48,283 nucleotides of DNA from a virus (IMGVR_UViG_3300036985_002899:1-48283), one strand, 5' to 3'; shown: positions 26,001-35,050, counted from the first letter of the stretch. Numbers and translations: made by a program. The notes: generated from the sequence alone by a model not told the origin.

Positions 26001-27408
26001 TTTGAGCTACTAAGTCTTTAGATACTCCATAATTTAACCTATTATCAGCATTATATTTATTAGTAACATCTTTAATATAAACCCAAATATCATCAAAGTA
26101 TTGACCTATCATCTCAATGAATAATTCATATTGAGCATTTGCTGGGTCATCTAATAGATAGCTAGGGATACTATAAATTAAGTTATTACTATTTTCTAAA
26201 TCATATTCTTCTGCTTCTATTAATTTAGTATTTAACCAAATATAAGCTTCTGATGCTGTATTATTAGTAGTAGGTAAATTATTATAAGGAGGTGTTGAGT
26301 TGTATTTAGGCCAAGAATTACTTCCAGAGTCAAAATATAAAAAATATTCATAACCATCAAAATTAGTTATAATATCATTTATTTTATTATCCCAAATAGT
26401 TTGACTACCTGATGTATAATAACTTAATGAACCTGTTGTATTACTGTAGCTACTACTAACACTATATTGTTCAATTAATACTAATTTATAGTAAAAATTC
26501 TCTAAACGAGTTTGTGCTGATGAAAAATTACAAAAATTATTAAATTTATTATAATCTATATTAATTTGAATTCCTTTTTCAGCAAGTAAACTATTTAATT
26601 GATATTTTAAACTTGAGGAATTATTTACAGATGTTGTAGCTTTTAATGAAGAATAATTAACATAATCAGTTGAATTGTTAATTTGATCTTTAACATTTAA
26701 ATTAGTATTAGGACCACGTAATTGGATAAACTCATCTAATGGTTGAAATACTTGAGTTATTTCAATTTGATAAGCTAAAGGTGTTGCTATTGTTTCTACT
26801 ACCCAACATTGCGATTGTAAACTAAAATCTAAAGGAAGTGGATCATATAATTTAATTAATACTGTAGGATCATTTAGGTTACTATTATCTAATAATACGT
26901 TATTAGCAATAATAAGTTGATTTGATCCAAAATCTAAATAAAAATCTTTATAACCTCCAAAAGATTGACTAATTTGAGTTTGTAAATCTAAAGAAGAAGA
27001 AACAACATCAATATTAGGTATTTGAGTAGTGTTTAATCTAATTTCAGTTCTGTCTGAACTAATTTGATCAATGTAGTAACGATTAAGAACACTAGAGGAT
27101 AATAATGGATTTAAAAAATTATAAACTGTATAATATTGACCTTCTGTATATCCTTGAGTTTCTAAATCAATTTGAGGATCAATAGTTAATGTATTATTTC
27201 CTTGAAATGAGTATCCAGCATATCCGATTTCATTACTATATAAAATAGTATTATTTAAATCATAAATAAAATACTCTATATAACTAGAAGAAAAATTAAA
27301 ATTATTAGTGACTTCAAAACTAGTTATCAAAGATTCATCCTGAGGTGAATATGTTTGATATTCAAAATTTATAGGATTAATTGGTTGTATATTAACTATT
27401 TTACTCAT
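23086..27408 (-). CDS. Giant baseplate/tail protein with a LamG-like insert (gp7 position)
   Basis: 1440 residues, the largest gene here. Residues about 395-590 are helical and include YKRIYHNLPFLLKKKGSYEGLRALITTYGIPETILSISEYGG, a segment typical of phage tail proteins at the baseplate edge. Residues about 615-835 look like a concanavalin/LamG jelly roll (SIEFRFKNPTYA, then FTGSFQEIRYYTSPLSESAFNNYVMNP), which may bind glycans. The C-terminal 400 residues are beta-rich. In T4, gp7 follows gp6 and is the large wedge protein; position and size fit, sequence identity is not claimed. Confidence 0.65.
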   Translation of the reverse strand: MSKIVNIQPINPINFEYQTYSPQDESLITSFEVTNNFNFSSSYIEYFIYDLNNTILYSNEIGYAGYSFQGNNTLTIDPQIDLETQGYTEGQYYTVYNFLNPLLSSSVLNRYYIDQISSDRTEIRLNTTQIPNIDVVSSSLDLQTQISQSFGGYKDFYLDFGSNQLIIANNVLLDNSNLNDPTVLIKLYDPLPLDFSLQSQCWVVETIATPLAYQIEITQVFQPLDEFIQLRGPNTNLNVKDQINNSTDYVNYSSLKATTSVNNSSSLKYQLNSLLAEKGIQINIDYNKFNNFCNFSSAQTRLENFYYKLVLIEQYSVSSSYSNTTGSLSYYTSGSQTIWDNKINDIITNFDGYEYFLYFDSGSNSWPKYNSTPPYNNLPTTNNTASEAYIWLNTKLIEAEEYDLENSNNLIYSIPSYLLDDPANAQYELFIEMIGQYFDDIWVYIKDVTNKYNADNRLNYGVSKDLVAQILRDLGVKIYQNNFSVNNLYTAFLGLTNSGSLYNIPNITSTLPAPTGLEYINLIVTASNTASLVGTDDVNKETYKRIYHNLPFLLKKKGSYEGLRALITTYGIPETILSISEYGGKDKNPNTWDYFKQIYNYALYTSGSSYVSSSFTLNSNWNATNNHPSSIEFRFKNPTYATISGSSITLPYNTASIASVPLWSTNDGVNIKLRYTGSGYTTSSLISSSADPVNPYNQYALLDFIPNQAAPSTSASVYLPFYDGGWWSVLVNKVGNNYTLYATNNIYQGFEGNTIGFESSSSITSAATSWNTSTTSYFGISSSLSGKIFTGSFQEIRYYTSPLSESAFNNYVMNPQSIDANGTNTAPDTLAFRATLGGELYTSSISIHPKVTGSWILTSSFASNSNFYTSSGTIYASNTEYAYYNQPAVGIQNPITDKIKAVSMIMPTGSTLSPYISIQQNPPVSQSYTRDIDYVEVAFSPQDEINIDIYDQLGYFNIGEYIGDPRLIPTREESYPPLNDLRDAYFEKYTSNYNEWDYIRLIKFFDNSLFKMLQDWVPARTSLAAGIVVKQHVLERNKYPLPQANITSSIAFVGSGSTNIPYLTENILVTGSSVQMGYIEGGEGGSIRNSETLIYPSNRVLNYFVSASYSNENVFNAGTEYNLDTTYTEFSDALGYFNPTTGIYTAGSEFEVPITFIISASITGSGGFTGYDYINLYSNAGAGNTLVAVGTSSLLSPSSMITNATLNFSYTTTPIQNQTFYLTFSPNVDSLLDFQLKVTQSASPTTSSIFTIASTNTLTFNLGLTGPIRIISNISSSQESISSAIINFYNGINISSELIYTTSSLPLNYTLNETFNITSGYLTIENDSDNANITFSNFVIYSEPDYYTINVTPVGDFEQLVTNEFDYNGELEGTNLEVTDGNLNGNNTFLQYPKTPTNYASTLYNSNTVSVGTFLLNTTIPGQGEIYLFYDTGSILFPAD

Positions 27409-27761
27409 TATTGATTAATGCTAGTTGTAGCGGTATTTAATATTTGTTGTTGTAAAGTTAAATTTTCTTGTCTTAATGATGTTACTTCTTCAGTTAATGC
27501 TTGAATAGTATCATCATTATTAAAATCACCAGCATAAGCTTGACTTGTTTTAATCAAATATTCATGAGAATTTGTAGCACCATATTTAGGTATTTCAAAA
27601 AATAATGTTTGGTAATTTGTAAAAAATTCAGCTACTGATATAGATGGAGGAACAACTAAACTAGTTGCAGCTGGTTGTACTAGTTGAGTAAATGAAGTGT
27701 CAATAACTTTTTCATATTGATCCTTTGCAAAAACATTTTTATTTAAATTTACTTGTTCCAT
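27408..27761 (-). CDS. Small baseplate-region protein with C-terminal coiled coil
   Basis: 117 residues. The front half is neutral (QLVQPAATSLVVPPSISVAEFF), and the end EEVTSLRQENLTLQQQILN is a clear coiled coil, probably trimeric. It shares single bases with the genes on each side, so it is translated with gp7-position and DNRLRE-like proteins. Likely a connector. Confidence 0.6.
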   Translation of the reverse strand: MEQVNLNKNVFAKDQYEKVIDTSFTQLVQPAATSLVVPPSISVAEFFTNYQTLFFEIPKYGATNSHEYLIKTSQAYAGDFNNDDTIQALTEEVTSLRQENLTLQQQILNTATTSINQ

Positions 27762-28867
27762 TATCCATTAACTACTTTAAAGTAATAATTATCATTAAAA
27801 ATAAGTACTGAACCACTAAAAATAGTTTTGATTAATATCTGATAATTTCTTTCTGGTTCTAAACCATTCATATACATTGTAAAGAAACTACCTGAGATGT
27901 CAGTGCTTAATTTTGTATATGGTTCACTATAATCTATAATTACTTCATTTGTAGATAAATCTTTTAATGACCAATATGATTCAGTAGGTAAATAATAATT
28001 TTCAAGATAAATTGATGCTGTTTGAAATACTACAGGTGGATATGTTGGTCTACAATTTACTCTAAATTTATTAATACTACCATTATAAAAGGTACCTGGA
28101 TTTTCTCCTAGTACAACAGTCATTTGATCTGTATTAATAGTAGTAACATTTGTTGAACCAGTGTAACTAGATGTATCATTCCATCTAAACTCTAATTGAG
28201 GAGGATAGATAGTATTAGTATCAATTGAGAAAAATTTAAATTCTACTTGAACATTAGGATTATCTATAAATTCATCATTATTTGCTTGTTTAACTATAAA
28301 TCCATTATTTGGAATACTTGAACTATACCAAGCACTTACCATGCTTTTTACATTAACATTTAAATCAATATTATCTGAATATTGAAATATTTGAGAAGCT
28401 GAATAAGCGGTTAACCATACTCCTCCACCAGGAGTTGTATTGTATGAGCCTGTAGAACCAGCGTTATAAGAAGCTGTAGTCCAAGGAGATGAACCAGAAT
28501 ATTTAGCCCAAACCCAAGAAACTCCATCTGTAGTTACTGGTTGATCTAAATATTTTCCTGTACCATTATTCCAACTTTGAGATACTGGGAATATAGACAT
28601 TGTAGTAGGTTCATTTAAACCAGTTACAACAGCGGCATAACATTGTAAGTAAGCATCCCATTGTCTTGTTCCTATTCTAGTATTAATAATACTATTCATT
28701 TCATTTGAGTCGAATTGAATTAAAAATCTACTAACTTCAGGATTTGGAACAAAGGGACCAAATGTTGTTGTTGTTGCTTCTATGATCTCATCAATACCTG
28801 TATTCATCTGTGGGAACATAGAATACATAGTTGCATCTTGAGTAGGAAATATTTTATATACTGCCAT
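27761..28867 (-). CDS. Structural protein with DNRLRE-like fold
   Basis: 368 residues. The layout MAVYKIFPTQDATMYSM, then SRFLIQFD, then LQCYAAVVTGLNEPTTMSIFPVSQSWNNGTG and LNVNVKSMVSAWYSSSIPNNGFIVK is the pattern of DNRLRE-type beta domains on surface and phage structural proteins. A C-terminal Ig-like region follows. It lies between the wedge protein gp6 and the small coiled-coil protein. A receptor-facing or wedge-accessory role is inferred. Confidence 0.6.
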   Translation of the reverse strand: MAVYKIFPTQDATMYSMFPQMNTGIDEIIEATTTTFGPFVPNPEVSRFLIQFDSNEMNSIINTRIGTRQWDAYLQCYAAVVTGLNEPTTMSIFPVSQSWNNGTGKYLDQPVTTDGVSWVWAKYSGSSPWTTASYNAGSTGSYNTTPGGGVWLTAYSASQIFQYSDNIDLNVNVKSMVSAWYSSSIPNNGFIVKQANNDEFIDNPNVQVEFKFFSIDTNTIYPPQLEFRWNDTSSYTGSTNVTTINTDQMTVVLGENPGTFYNGSINKFRVNCRPTYPPVVFQTASIYLENYYLPTESYWSLKDLSTNEVIIDYSEPYTKLSTDISGSFFTMYMNGLEPERNYQILIKTIFSGSVLIFNDNYYFKVVNG

Positions 28868-28877
28868 TATTTAATTA

Positions 28878-30734
28878 TTATAAAGGTACTACTTTACCTT
28901 GAATGTCTGTGTTTAAGTATTTTACTTCAAATATAGATGGATCTAAACTAGGATAAATAACATTATTTGCTGTTGCTCCTGTAATATCATAAGCGTAAGG
29001 TGAATATCCTAAGTTAGTACCTACTTTATTTACAATATTTACTGTTTTTACTGTTTGAACTCCTTCAATTTTATCTAAAAGTATATATAAATTACGTAAT
29101 AAGATAGGTTGATTAATTTGCCATTTATCAATTGTGAAATAATCTTGTAATGCTAATATACAAGTTGTTAATACTTGATTATTATTATAATTAGGTAAAA
29201 TTATAATTTCAAAATTTACTCCAATATTAATAATAAATCCATCTTTAATATTGATAGAATCATTAACCATTCTATATTGTGATAGATAAGTAATTATATT
29301 TTGTTTTAAAGCTAAAGAACCTGTAGTTAATTGACCTTGAGCATTATTACTTAAAATATATAAATCTAATATTGAATTAGACTCACCAGCTGAAATTGTT
29401 TGTGCTTTAGTAGGTTCAATATATGCTTTAGCTACTGTACCATATTTAGCGGGCATAGCTAATGTTCTAACTAAATAATCATCTTGAGTAACATTACGTT
29501 GTTGTGAGGCATAATTAGCTGATGAATTTTGTCTAATTTCTTCTTCTGTATCTCCACTACCTCCTCCACTTGCTGCAAATGGGTTTGAAACAGCTAAAGA
29601 AGCAAATATAGAATTAGCTGTACTTATATCTAAATTACTATTTAAAAATTTAGTAGTTGAAGTTAACTGAGTTAAGTCGTTAGATGGCACATTCGCTGAA
29701 ACACCTCCTCCAGTTAAGTATCTGAAGGTTAATGTGGTAGTAGACGGAGCTATACCATATGTACGAGTAAAAGTAAAGTTATTAGGTGAATATGCTACTG
29801 TTAATCTATCTTTTTCAAACGGTAAACCTAAACCAACATTATCTGGATTAGGAATAATATATTCATCAGAGTCAGTAGCTGTACCGGCTCCAAATTGGAT
29901 TTGCATTGAACCTGAGTTTAAGAAACGAGTAACAAATCTTCTTTGTACTTGTTCTAACTGTAATAAATAAGGTGTATCTCCTTGATATTGTGATAAATAA
30001 GGATCATTAGTATTTGTATTTTTAATTGATTTATAAACTGTATCTTGGGCTAGATAATCAACTTCGTACCATTGGTTTTCATTAGTATCAAAACAATCTA
30101 ATATACCAATAATATTTTGATCTGCTAATTCTACTGTTGCAAATTGAACAGGTGCATCAAAGGTATATTGTTTTTGGTTTATATTAGCTGATACTGCTTT
30201 ACGAGTTTTTTTTAATAAAAATGATTGTGGTATTGAATTTGCTATTTGATATATAGTTACTTCTGTTGGATCTCCTGAACTTGAAACTGAAAAATCAATT
30301 GGATCTCCAACTAAAAATGAAATATTTGAATTAAGATTAGATGTTACTGTAGCGTTTGGTTCAATATATAAAGAATAATTAAAATCAGGTATATAAGATG
30401 AACCTGAAGATATAGCTGGTACTTGTTGATAAAAATTAATATCAACTAATGCTACACCTGTTACATTTGGTTTGTAACCAAACATATAAGCTAATTCATA
30501 TAAGTTATTTGTTTGACGAGCATATTGTAAAAATGTTTCTTGGAATTGATTATCTAAATAGAATGACAAAACATCACCTACATAAGCTGCCATTTCCATA
30601 AACATCATACCTGGTGATGCTGGGGTAAAATCATTATACGTAGTTGGAAAATACGTTTTAGCGTAATTAACTAAACTAGATCTTAACTCTGTAAAATCTT
30701 TATTTAGGTATTTTATATCTTTAATTGTTGCCAT
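28878..30734 (-). CDS. Baseplate wedge protein, gp6-like (baseplate J family)
   Basis: 618 residues. The N-terminus DFTELRSSLVNYAKTYFPTTYNDFTPASPGMMFMEMAAYVGDVLSFYLDNQFQE is characteristic of the gp6/J family, and residues near 400 (TEEEIRQNSSANYASQQRNVTQDDYLVRTLAMPAKYG) match the family's central domain. gp6 dimers form the baseplate ring that tightens or opens during sheath contraction. It follows gp25 with a one-base overlap, the same order as in T4-like tails. Confidence 0.88.
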   Translation of the reverse strand: MATIKDIKYLNKDFTELRSSLVNYAKTYFPTTYNDFTPASPGMMFMEMAAYVGDVLSFYLDNQFQETFLQYARQTNNLYELAYMFGYKPNVTGVALVDINFYQQVPAISSGSSYIPDFNYSLYIEPNATVTSNLNSNISFLVGDPIDFSVSSSGDPTEVTIYQIANSIPQSFLLKKTRKAVSANINQKQYTFDAPVQFATVELADQNIIGILDCFDTNENQWYEVDYLAQDTVYKSIKNTNTNDPYLSQYQGDTPYLLQLEQVQRRFVTRFLNSGSMQIQFGAGTATDSDEYIIPNPDNVGLGLPFEKDRLTVAYSPNNFTFTRTYGIAPSTTTLTFRYLTGGGVSANVPSNDLTQLTSTTKFLNSNLDISTANSIFASLAVSNPFAASGGGSGDTEEEIRQNSSANYASQQRNVTQDDYLVRTLAMPAKYGTVAKAYIEPTKAQTISAGESNSILDLYILSNNAQGQLTTGSLALKQNIITYLSQYRMVNDSINIKDGFIINIGVNFEIIILPNYNNNQVLTTCILALQDYFTIDKWQINQPILLRNLYILLDKIEGVQTVKTVNIVNKVGTNLGYSPYAYDITGATANNVIYPSLDPSIFEVKYLNTDIQGKVVPL

Positions 30735-31141
30735 TAATTGAATGCTATATCTAATTGATCACTTATATTAGTGTCTGCTATTGTGTATTTTAATGTTACT
30801 ACTACTTGATTTATATCTGAATATTCAATAACATCTAATCGTGCTACTATAACACTAGGAAAATATAAACCTATTTGATTTTGAATATCTTGTTTTAAAA
30901 AATCAAGATTATTTGCTGTTATTTGTTCAAATATAAAATTTCTTAAATTACCACCAAACGTTGGATTTAAATAACGTTCTGGTTGATTAGTTAAGAAAAA
31001 ATTTATTAAATTATTTTTAATAGCATCTTTAGTTAAATAAGTAGACTCAAATACTCCAGGATTACTAAAGTTTAAACTAACACCAATAGCGGTGCCTGGT
31101 TTAGTATCAATAGGAAATATTTTTTGCGCACCAAATGCCAT
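30734..31141 (-). CDS. Baseplate wedge protein, gp25-like
   Basis: 135 residues, the usual length. The motif PERYLNPTFGGNLRNFIFEQ near 65-84 is the conserved core of the gp25/GPW family, which sits between the hub and the wedge gp6 and nucleates the sheath. Adjacent gp6 and nearby gp5-like gene support the call. Confidence 0.88.
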   Translation of the reverse strand: MAFGAQKIFPIDTKPGTAIGVSLNFSNPGVFESTYLTKDAIKNNLINFFLTNQPERYLNPTFGGNLRNFIFEQITANNLDFLKQDIQNQIGLYFPSVIVARLDVIEYSDINQVVVTLKYTIADTNISDQLDIAFN

Positions 31142-31143
31142 TG

Positions 31144-31497
31144 TTATTTATTTAATAAACCCATAATTTGATCTAATCCAACGTTACCATCAGGTAAAGA
31201 TCCATTAATCGCATCTCCACCTCTAGGTACAAATGTGTTAGCTGTAAGAGCTTCTGTTGTCATTGTTCTACCAGATGCCATATCACCTAAAATATTAGCC
31301 ATAACTGCTTTTCTAGCATTTGGATCTAATGGTTTAGAATTAATTGGTTTTACTGATTCTGTAACAGTTCCATAACCACCTTGACCTACTGAGGCTTTAG
31401 GTACTTTAACCGCTTCTAAAAGTATTTCTTTCATTTCTTCAACGAATACTTCACGAACGGCTTCTTTAATGATTTTTTTAAATTCTTCTGATTTCAT
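31144..31497 (-). CDS. Small helical protein in baseplate cluster with targeting-like N-terminus
   Basis: 117 residues. The N-terminal 30 residues form a strongly amphipathic helix (MKSEEFKKIIKEAVREVF) with IKE12 and later ILLEA27, the same pattern as the cargo proteins although it lies 15 kb away in the baseplate operon. The rest is Gly/Ala/Pro-rich and probably flexible. It could be a stray head protein or a baseplate adaptor. A TATTTATA element lies directly upstream. Confidence 0.55.
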   Translation of the reverse strand: MKSEEFKKIIKEAVREVFVEEMKEILLEAVKVPKASVGQGGYGTVTESVKPINSKPLDPNARKAVMANILGDMASGRTMTTEALTANTFVPRGGDAINGSLPDGNVGLDQIMGLLNK

Positions 31498-31502
31498 CGT
31501 GT

Positions 31503-31510
31503 TATAAATA
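31503..31510 (-). promoter_or_regulatory. Candidate late promoter element TATTTATA
   Basis: TATTTATA on the minus strand in the 18-base gap before the ATG at 31497; it could drive the gp25-gp6 operon. Confidence 0.45.
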
Positions 31511-31515
31511 TTAAG

Positions 31516-32466
31516 TTAATAAGCTTTTAAATTATCTCTATCAATAATTAGTTTTAATTCATCAATTAATGTTTGATCATCAGTTGTAAATGATAATTCG
31601 GTTTGAATTAATATAATTCCATCTTGATTTTTACCAATAGCACGTCTACGAGTTGTAGTAGAACTATATGGTACTAATTCAATTTCAATAATAAAGCCTC
31701 TATATGTTGTTTGATTTTGTGTTGTTGTTGCTTGAGCTTGAACATCTGCTATATCTTGTGCTTCTTTAGATATAGGAACTAATTCATTTGCTAGGTCTGG
31801 AGCGCATTTTTTTAAGAAAATATCAATAGAACTTAATAATCCTATAGCTATTAATACAAATCCTCCAATAATGGATGATACTAATGCTGCTCCTCCAATT
31901 ATTGCTTTATATTTAGCTATTTGAGCATTACCTTCTCCGTCTGTTTGTAGTTTTATTTTAGCTAAATCTAATTTTTGTATCACATTAGGTAAAGCAGGTA
32001 CTAATGCAGGAAATGCAGCAGCTGCATAATATGCTGCTATTTTAGCTAAATCAATACCTTTAATAGCTAATTTTAAAAGATCAAAAAATGTAATTACAGC
32101 TGTTAATGATATTGTAATAATAGCTAAAGTTCTAACAATTTTATTTAATTGATTAACTATTAAATTTCGTTGTTGAATTATTTTATCTATGGTAGCTTGA
32201 TCAGCACAAATACCAGCATCTATATATTTTTGTATATAAGTTACAATTAGAGCTATTAAAGCTGGTTCTATAATTTGTTTAATTTGATTACCTATCACTA
32301 ATAATAATGATGGTAATTTAGCAATACCTTGTGCTTTTAAATCAGATGGAGTAGCATTTTCAATTTCAGTAGCGTTTAAAGCAGTAGTATTAGATAGAGC
32401 TAATGATACCTGTTCATCAGATGCTTTTTGTAATCTAATCTGTTCTATTTCTTCTGGTGTCGCCAT
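31516..32466 (-). CDS. Hydrophobic tail/baseplate-associated protein
   Basis: 316 residues. Strong hydrophobic stretches occur near 105-125 (LAIITISLTAVITFFDLL), near 145-160 and near 190-212 (LVSSIIGGFVLIAIGLLSS). Flanks are helical with many Gln. Lying between the hub/spike and gp25 genes, it could be a hub-associated protein that inserts in the host membrane, or a tape-related component. No family recognised. One-base overlap with the hub gene. Confidence 0.6.
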   Translation of the reverse strand: MATPEEIEQIRLQKASDEQVSLALSNTTALNATEIENATPSDLKAQGIAKLPSLLLVIGNQIKQIIEPALIALIVTYIQKYIDAGICADQATIDKIIQQRNLIVNQLNKIVRTLAIITISLTAVITFFDLLKLAIKGIDLAKIAAYYAAAAFPALVPALPNVIQKLDLAKIKLQTDGEGNAQIAKYKAIIGGAALVSSIIGGFVLIAIGLLSSIDIFLKKCAPDLANELVPISKEAQDIADVQAQATTTQNQTTYRGFIIEIELVPYSSTTTRRRAIGKNQDGIILIQTELSFTTDDQTLIDELKLIIDRDNLKAY

Positions 32467-33728
32467 TATACAGTTTTAACAGTGTTAGATTTTAATTTTT
32501 CAAGATTACCTTTAATAGCATTTAATTTAATTGATAAGAAAAATGCAGGTGTTGATAATGCAACTAGTGGTGTTCCAGCACCTGTGGACATTATTCCTTT
32601 TAAAGAATCTAAAAATTCTACCATATTATCAAGTATTGATGCTAAAGTAGTAATAGTACTATCACCTAATAAAACAGGTTCGGTAGCATTTTTAGAACCT
32701 AATAATACTTTATTTGACTGGATTATAGTTGTAGGTGTATCAATATTGACAGATTCTATAGCGTTTAAATTTACTGATTTAATAGAACTTAAAAGTAAAT
32801 GATCTTGATTTGTATTTAATACTATACGTCCTGAGTTATATATTAATTGAGGACCACTAAATTTATTTATATCTTGAGGTGGATTATTAGGGTAGCTAAA
32901 ATAACTAACACTAGATGCATTTAATGGTATAGTTTGTGTACTAGTTAAATAAATAGAACTTAAATCCTCATTAATATTTTCTACTATTTGAAGATAACCA
33001 GCAGTTTTATTTTCTTTTGGTGATTGTCCATTTCTAATAATAGTGATAGGATCTCCAGATGTACTTGGACCTTGAGACCAATTATTTAATCCTATTGAAG
33101 GTAATACTTTAGTTTTAATGGTTGAACCAAAACGAATACTATTACCCCATCTTCCTTCATAAATTATATCACCTTCATAAGGTACTAATGAATGAATATA
33201 ACCACGTTCTTGAAAAGTATTACCAAGATCAAGTTTAGTATATTGACTAGTTACAGTTCTTAAACTTCCTAACTCAGTCATTGTATATGTCTTTTGTTGT
33301 GAAGGAGGTGGTATATTAGAATTAATTGGATAAGCATTATGGTTTACTGTATTCCATAATCCTACAGTATTAATATAATAACTATTAATACTATTTGTTA
33401 CTTTTCCTATTCCTGTATCAGGAGCAGTAATTATATAAACAATTTCTCCTATTAATGGATATGATTTATTATTAGATAATATAGGTCTAGCTAATGGTAA
33501 ATTAAGTGAATCCTGACCACTTGGATTTATTACAGAATCATAAGCTATAGTACCTATACCTTGCCATTCTCCAGCATCTGTAAAAAGTTTATGATTAGCA
33601 TCTAATACTATATCTATAACACGATAAGCTGATGTTATATTACCAAAGAATAAAGGGTTACCACTAACGTAAGCTCCATTAACGATTTCAACAAAAGCTC
33701 CTTGTCCTTCTTTTCCTTTAACTGACAT
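32466..33728 (-). CDS. Baseplate hub/spike protein, gp5-like
   Basis: 420 residues. The first 130 residues look like an OB-type hub domain (PLIGEIVYIITAPDTG). Residues near 175-205 contain GDIIYEGRWGNSIRFGSTI, a hallmark of phage spike/hub proteins. From about 290 repeated short strands (GRIVLNTNQDHLLLSS, VNLNAIESVNIDTPTTIIQS) suggest a beta-helical needle. It would form the membrane-piercing tip. No lysozyme catalytic motif is visible, unlike T4 gp5. Confidence 0.78.
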   Translation of the reverse strand: MSVKGKEGQGAFVEIVNGAYVSGNPLFFGNITSAYRVIDIVLDANHKLFTDAGEWQGIGTIAYDSVINPSGQDSLNLPLARPILSNNKSYPLIGEIVYIITAPDTGIGKVTNSINSYYINTVGLWNTVNHNAYPINSNIPPPSQQKTYTMTELGSLRTVTSQYTKLDLGNTFQERGYIHSLVPYEGDIIYEGRWGNSIRFGSTIKTKVLPSIGLNNWSQGPSTSGDPITIIRNGQSPKENKTAGYLQIVENINEDLSSIYLTSTQTIPLNASSVSYFSYPNNPPQDINKFSGPQLIYNSGRIVLNTNQDHLLLSSIKSVNLNAIESVNIDTPTTIIQSNKVLLGSKNATEPVLLGDSTITTLASILDNMVEFLDSLKGIMSTGAGTPLVALSTPAFFLSIKLNAIKGNLEKLKSNTVKTV

Positions 33729-34059
33729 CTTTACTTATTTTATCTATTTCGGCTAACAGTTGTGTTTTTTCTTCATCAGATAAATCAAATCCATTACCTG
33801 CTTCTGCTGAGTTAGATAAAGCACGTTGAATAATAGTTGCCATTTTAATTAATTGTTCATCATTTTTAACACTTATTTCTAAGTATTCTTTAATTAAAGG
33901 TACAATTAATGTAGCGTCACCAATATCATTAATTAATGGTTTTAATTCACCAATTAATGTTGATATTTGTTTTTCTTTTTTCTTTTGATTATCGTATATC
34001 TCGCTTAAGATATCAGAGAATTTCTTGTTTCCAAAAACAACTGATTCTAAATTACTCAT
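33718..34059 (-). CDS. Small helical protein upstream of hub gene
   Basis: 113 residues, all-helical with a coiled-coil stretch (SEIYDNQKKKEKQISTLIGEL). It overlaps the hub gene by 11 bases, so its translation is linked to it. Possibly an assembly chaperone or hub partner; not recognised. Confidence 0.6.
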   Translation of the reverse strand: MSNLESVVFGNKKFSDILSEIYDNQKKKEKQISTLIGELKPLINDIGDATLIVPLIKEYLEISVKNDEQLIKMATIIQRALSNSAEAGNGFDLSDEEKTQLLAEIDKISKDVS

Positions 34060-34069
34060 GATTTTTATT

Positions 34070-34077
34070 TATAAATA
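34070..34077 (-). promoter_or_regulatory. Candidate late promoter element TATTTATA
   Basis: TATTTATA on the minus strand, ten bases before the ATG at 34059, in the gap between the sigma-factor gene and the tail operon; it would start the whole tail transcript. Confidence 0.5.
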
Positions 34078-34083
34078 TGATAC

Positions 34084-34806
34084 TTAGAAATTTGTATATC
34101 CGTTTTCAATATAAAATAAGTAATGTTCTTTAAATATATCGCCTAGTCTATTAGCTATTTTAGTAATTTTAGGTGTTTTTACATCAATTATTTCACGGAT
34201 GTATATATAAAGTGCTTTTTTATTAAATATATCTAATACCTCACGTTTACGAAATAACTCAAGAATTGCATCAGCTATTTTAGCATCACTATCTTTAGGA
34301 AATAACGTTTTTAAGTTATTAGAACAATATTCAGTATATAGTGTTAAGAACTCATTTAGGCGTTCATTAGGTGGGATATCATCAATTTCATACGAATGTT
34401 TTTCGTCTTGTTCTAAATCCTCAATTGGTGCTTTATCAATACGTTTTTTATAATTTTTAGTATTAGATATAATTAAATATCGTTTTACAATAGTACCAAA
34501 GTAAGAATATGCTTTAGCACCTTTACTTGGATCAAATAAATGAATTTTACTTAATAGAAATGTTATAATTTCATGTTGTAAATCTTCAATATTATCTACC
34601 TCGGTATAATAAAATTTAAACGTATGTATAATATTCTCTGTTAGCTTAAAAAAAGCATAATGAATTCTTCTATTATAAATTTTATCACGTTCATCAAAGT
34701 CTAAAGACTTATTATAAGCAACGATAGCATCTTCTGTGTCTTGAGTAAAGTACCTAGTAGAACTTGGGTTCTTAGGTAAATTACTAGCGTTTATTATTGA
34801 ACTCAT
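34084..34806 (-). CDS. Late-transcription sigma factor, gp55-like
   Basis: 240 residues. Residues 73-115 (DNIEDLQHEIITFLLSKIHLFDPSKGAKAYSYFGTIVKRYLI) match sigma-70 region 2, the part that binds core polymerase and melts the -10 box. The C-terminal part (TPKITKIANRLGDIFKEHYLFY) looks like a short helix-turn-helix. In T4, gp55 directs host polymerase to late promoters with only a -10-like element. Its gene lies directly before the tail operon and overlaps the small membrane protein by 23 bases. Confidence 0.75.
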   Translation of the reverse strand: MSSIINASNLPKNPSSTRYFTQDTEDAIVAYNKSLDFDERDKIYNRRIHYAFFKLTENIIHTFKFYYTEVDNIEDLQHEIITFLLSKIHLFDPSKGAKAYSYFGTIVKRYLIISNTKNYKKRIDKAPIEDLEQDEKHSYEIDDIPPNERLNEFLTLYTEYCSNNLKTLFPKDSDAKIADAILELFRKREVLDIFNKKALYIYIREIIDVKTPKITKIANRLGDIFKEHYLFYIENGYTNF

Positions 34807-35050
34807 TCAGTGTTGCTTGTATATTTTTTACTTCTTTAAAAAAGAATCCTATTTCATCATCTGATTCAAATGAACCTTTATGATCGATTTGTTTTAATTT
34901 GGCGTCAGCTTTATTAACTGTGTCCATAAATTTAGATATAAATGTATCTTGAGACATAATTATATCTTCTGCTTGTTCATTTTTCATTAGAAGGTTAAAG
35001 GTCGTGAACCCTAGGATCACAACCAATATACTTAATATTATTAATATCAT
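34784..35050 (-). CDS. Small membrane-anchored protein
   Basis: 88 residues. The N-terminal 20 residues are a membrane segment (MILIILSILVVILGFTTFNLL); the rest is a charged cytoplasmic helix ending TLNEFNNKR. It overlaps the sigma-factor gene by 23 bases and follows the HD gene by 2 bases. Function unknown. Confidence 0.6.
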   Translation of the reverse strand: MILIILSILVVILGFTTFNLLMKNEQAEDIIMSQDTFISKFMDTVNKADAKLKQIDHKGSFESDDEIGFFFKEVKNIQATLNEFNNKR

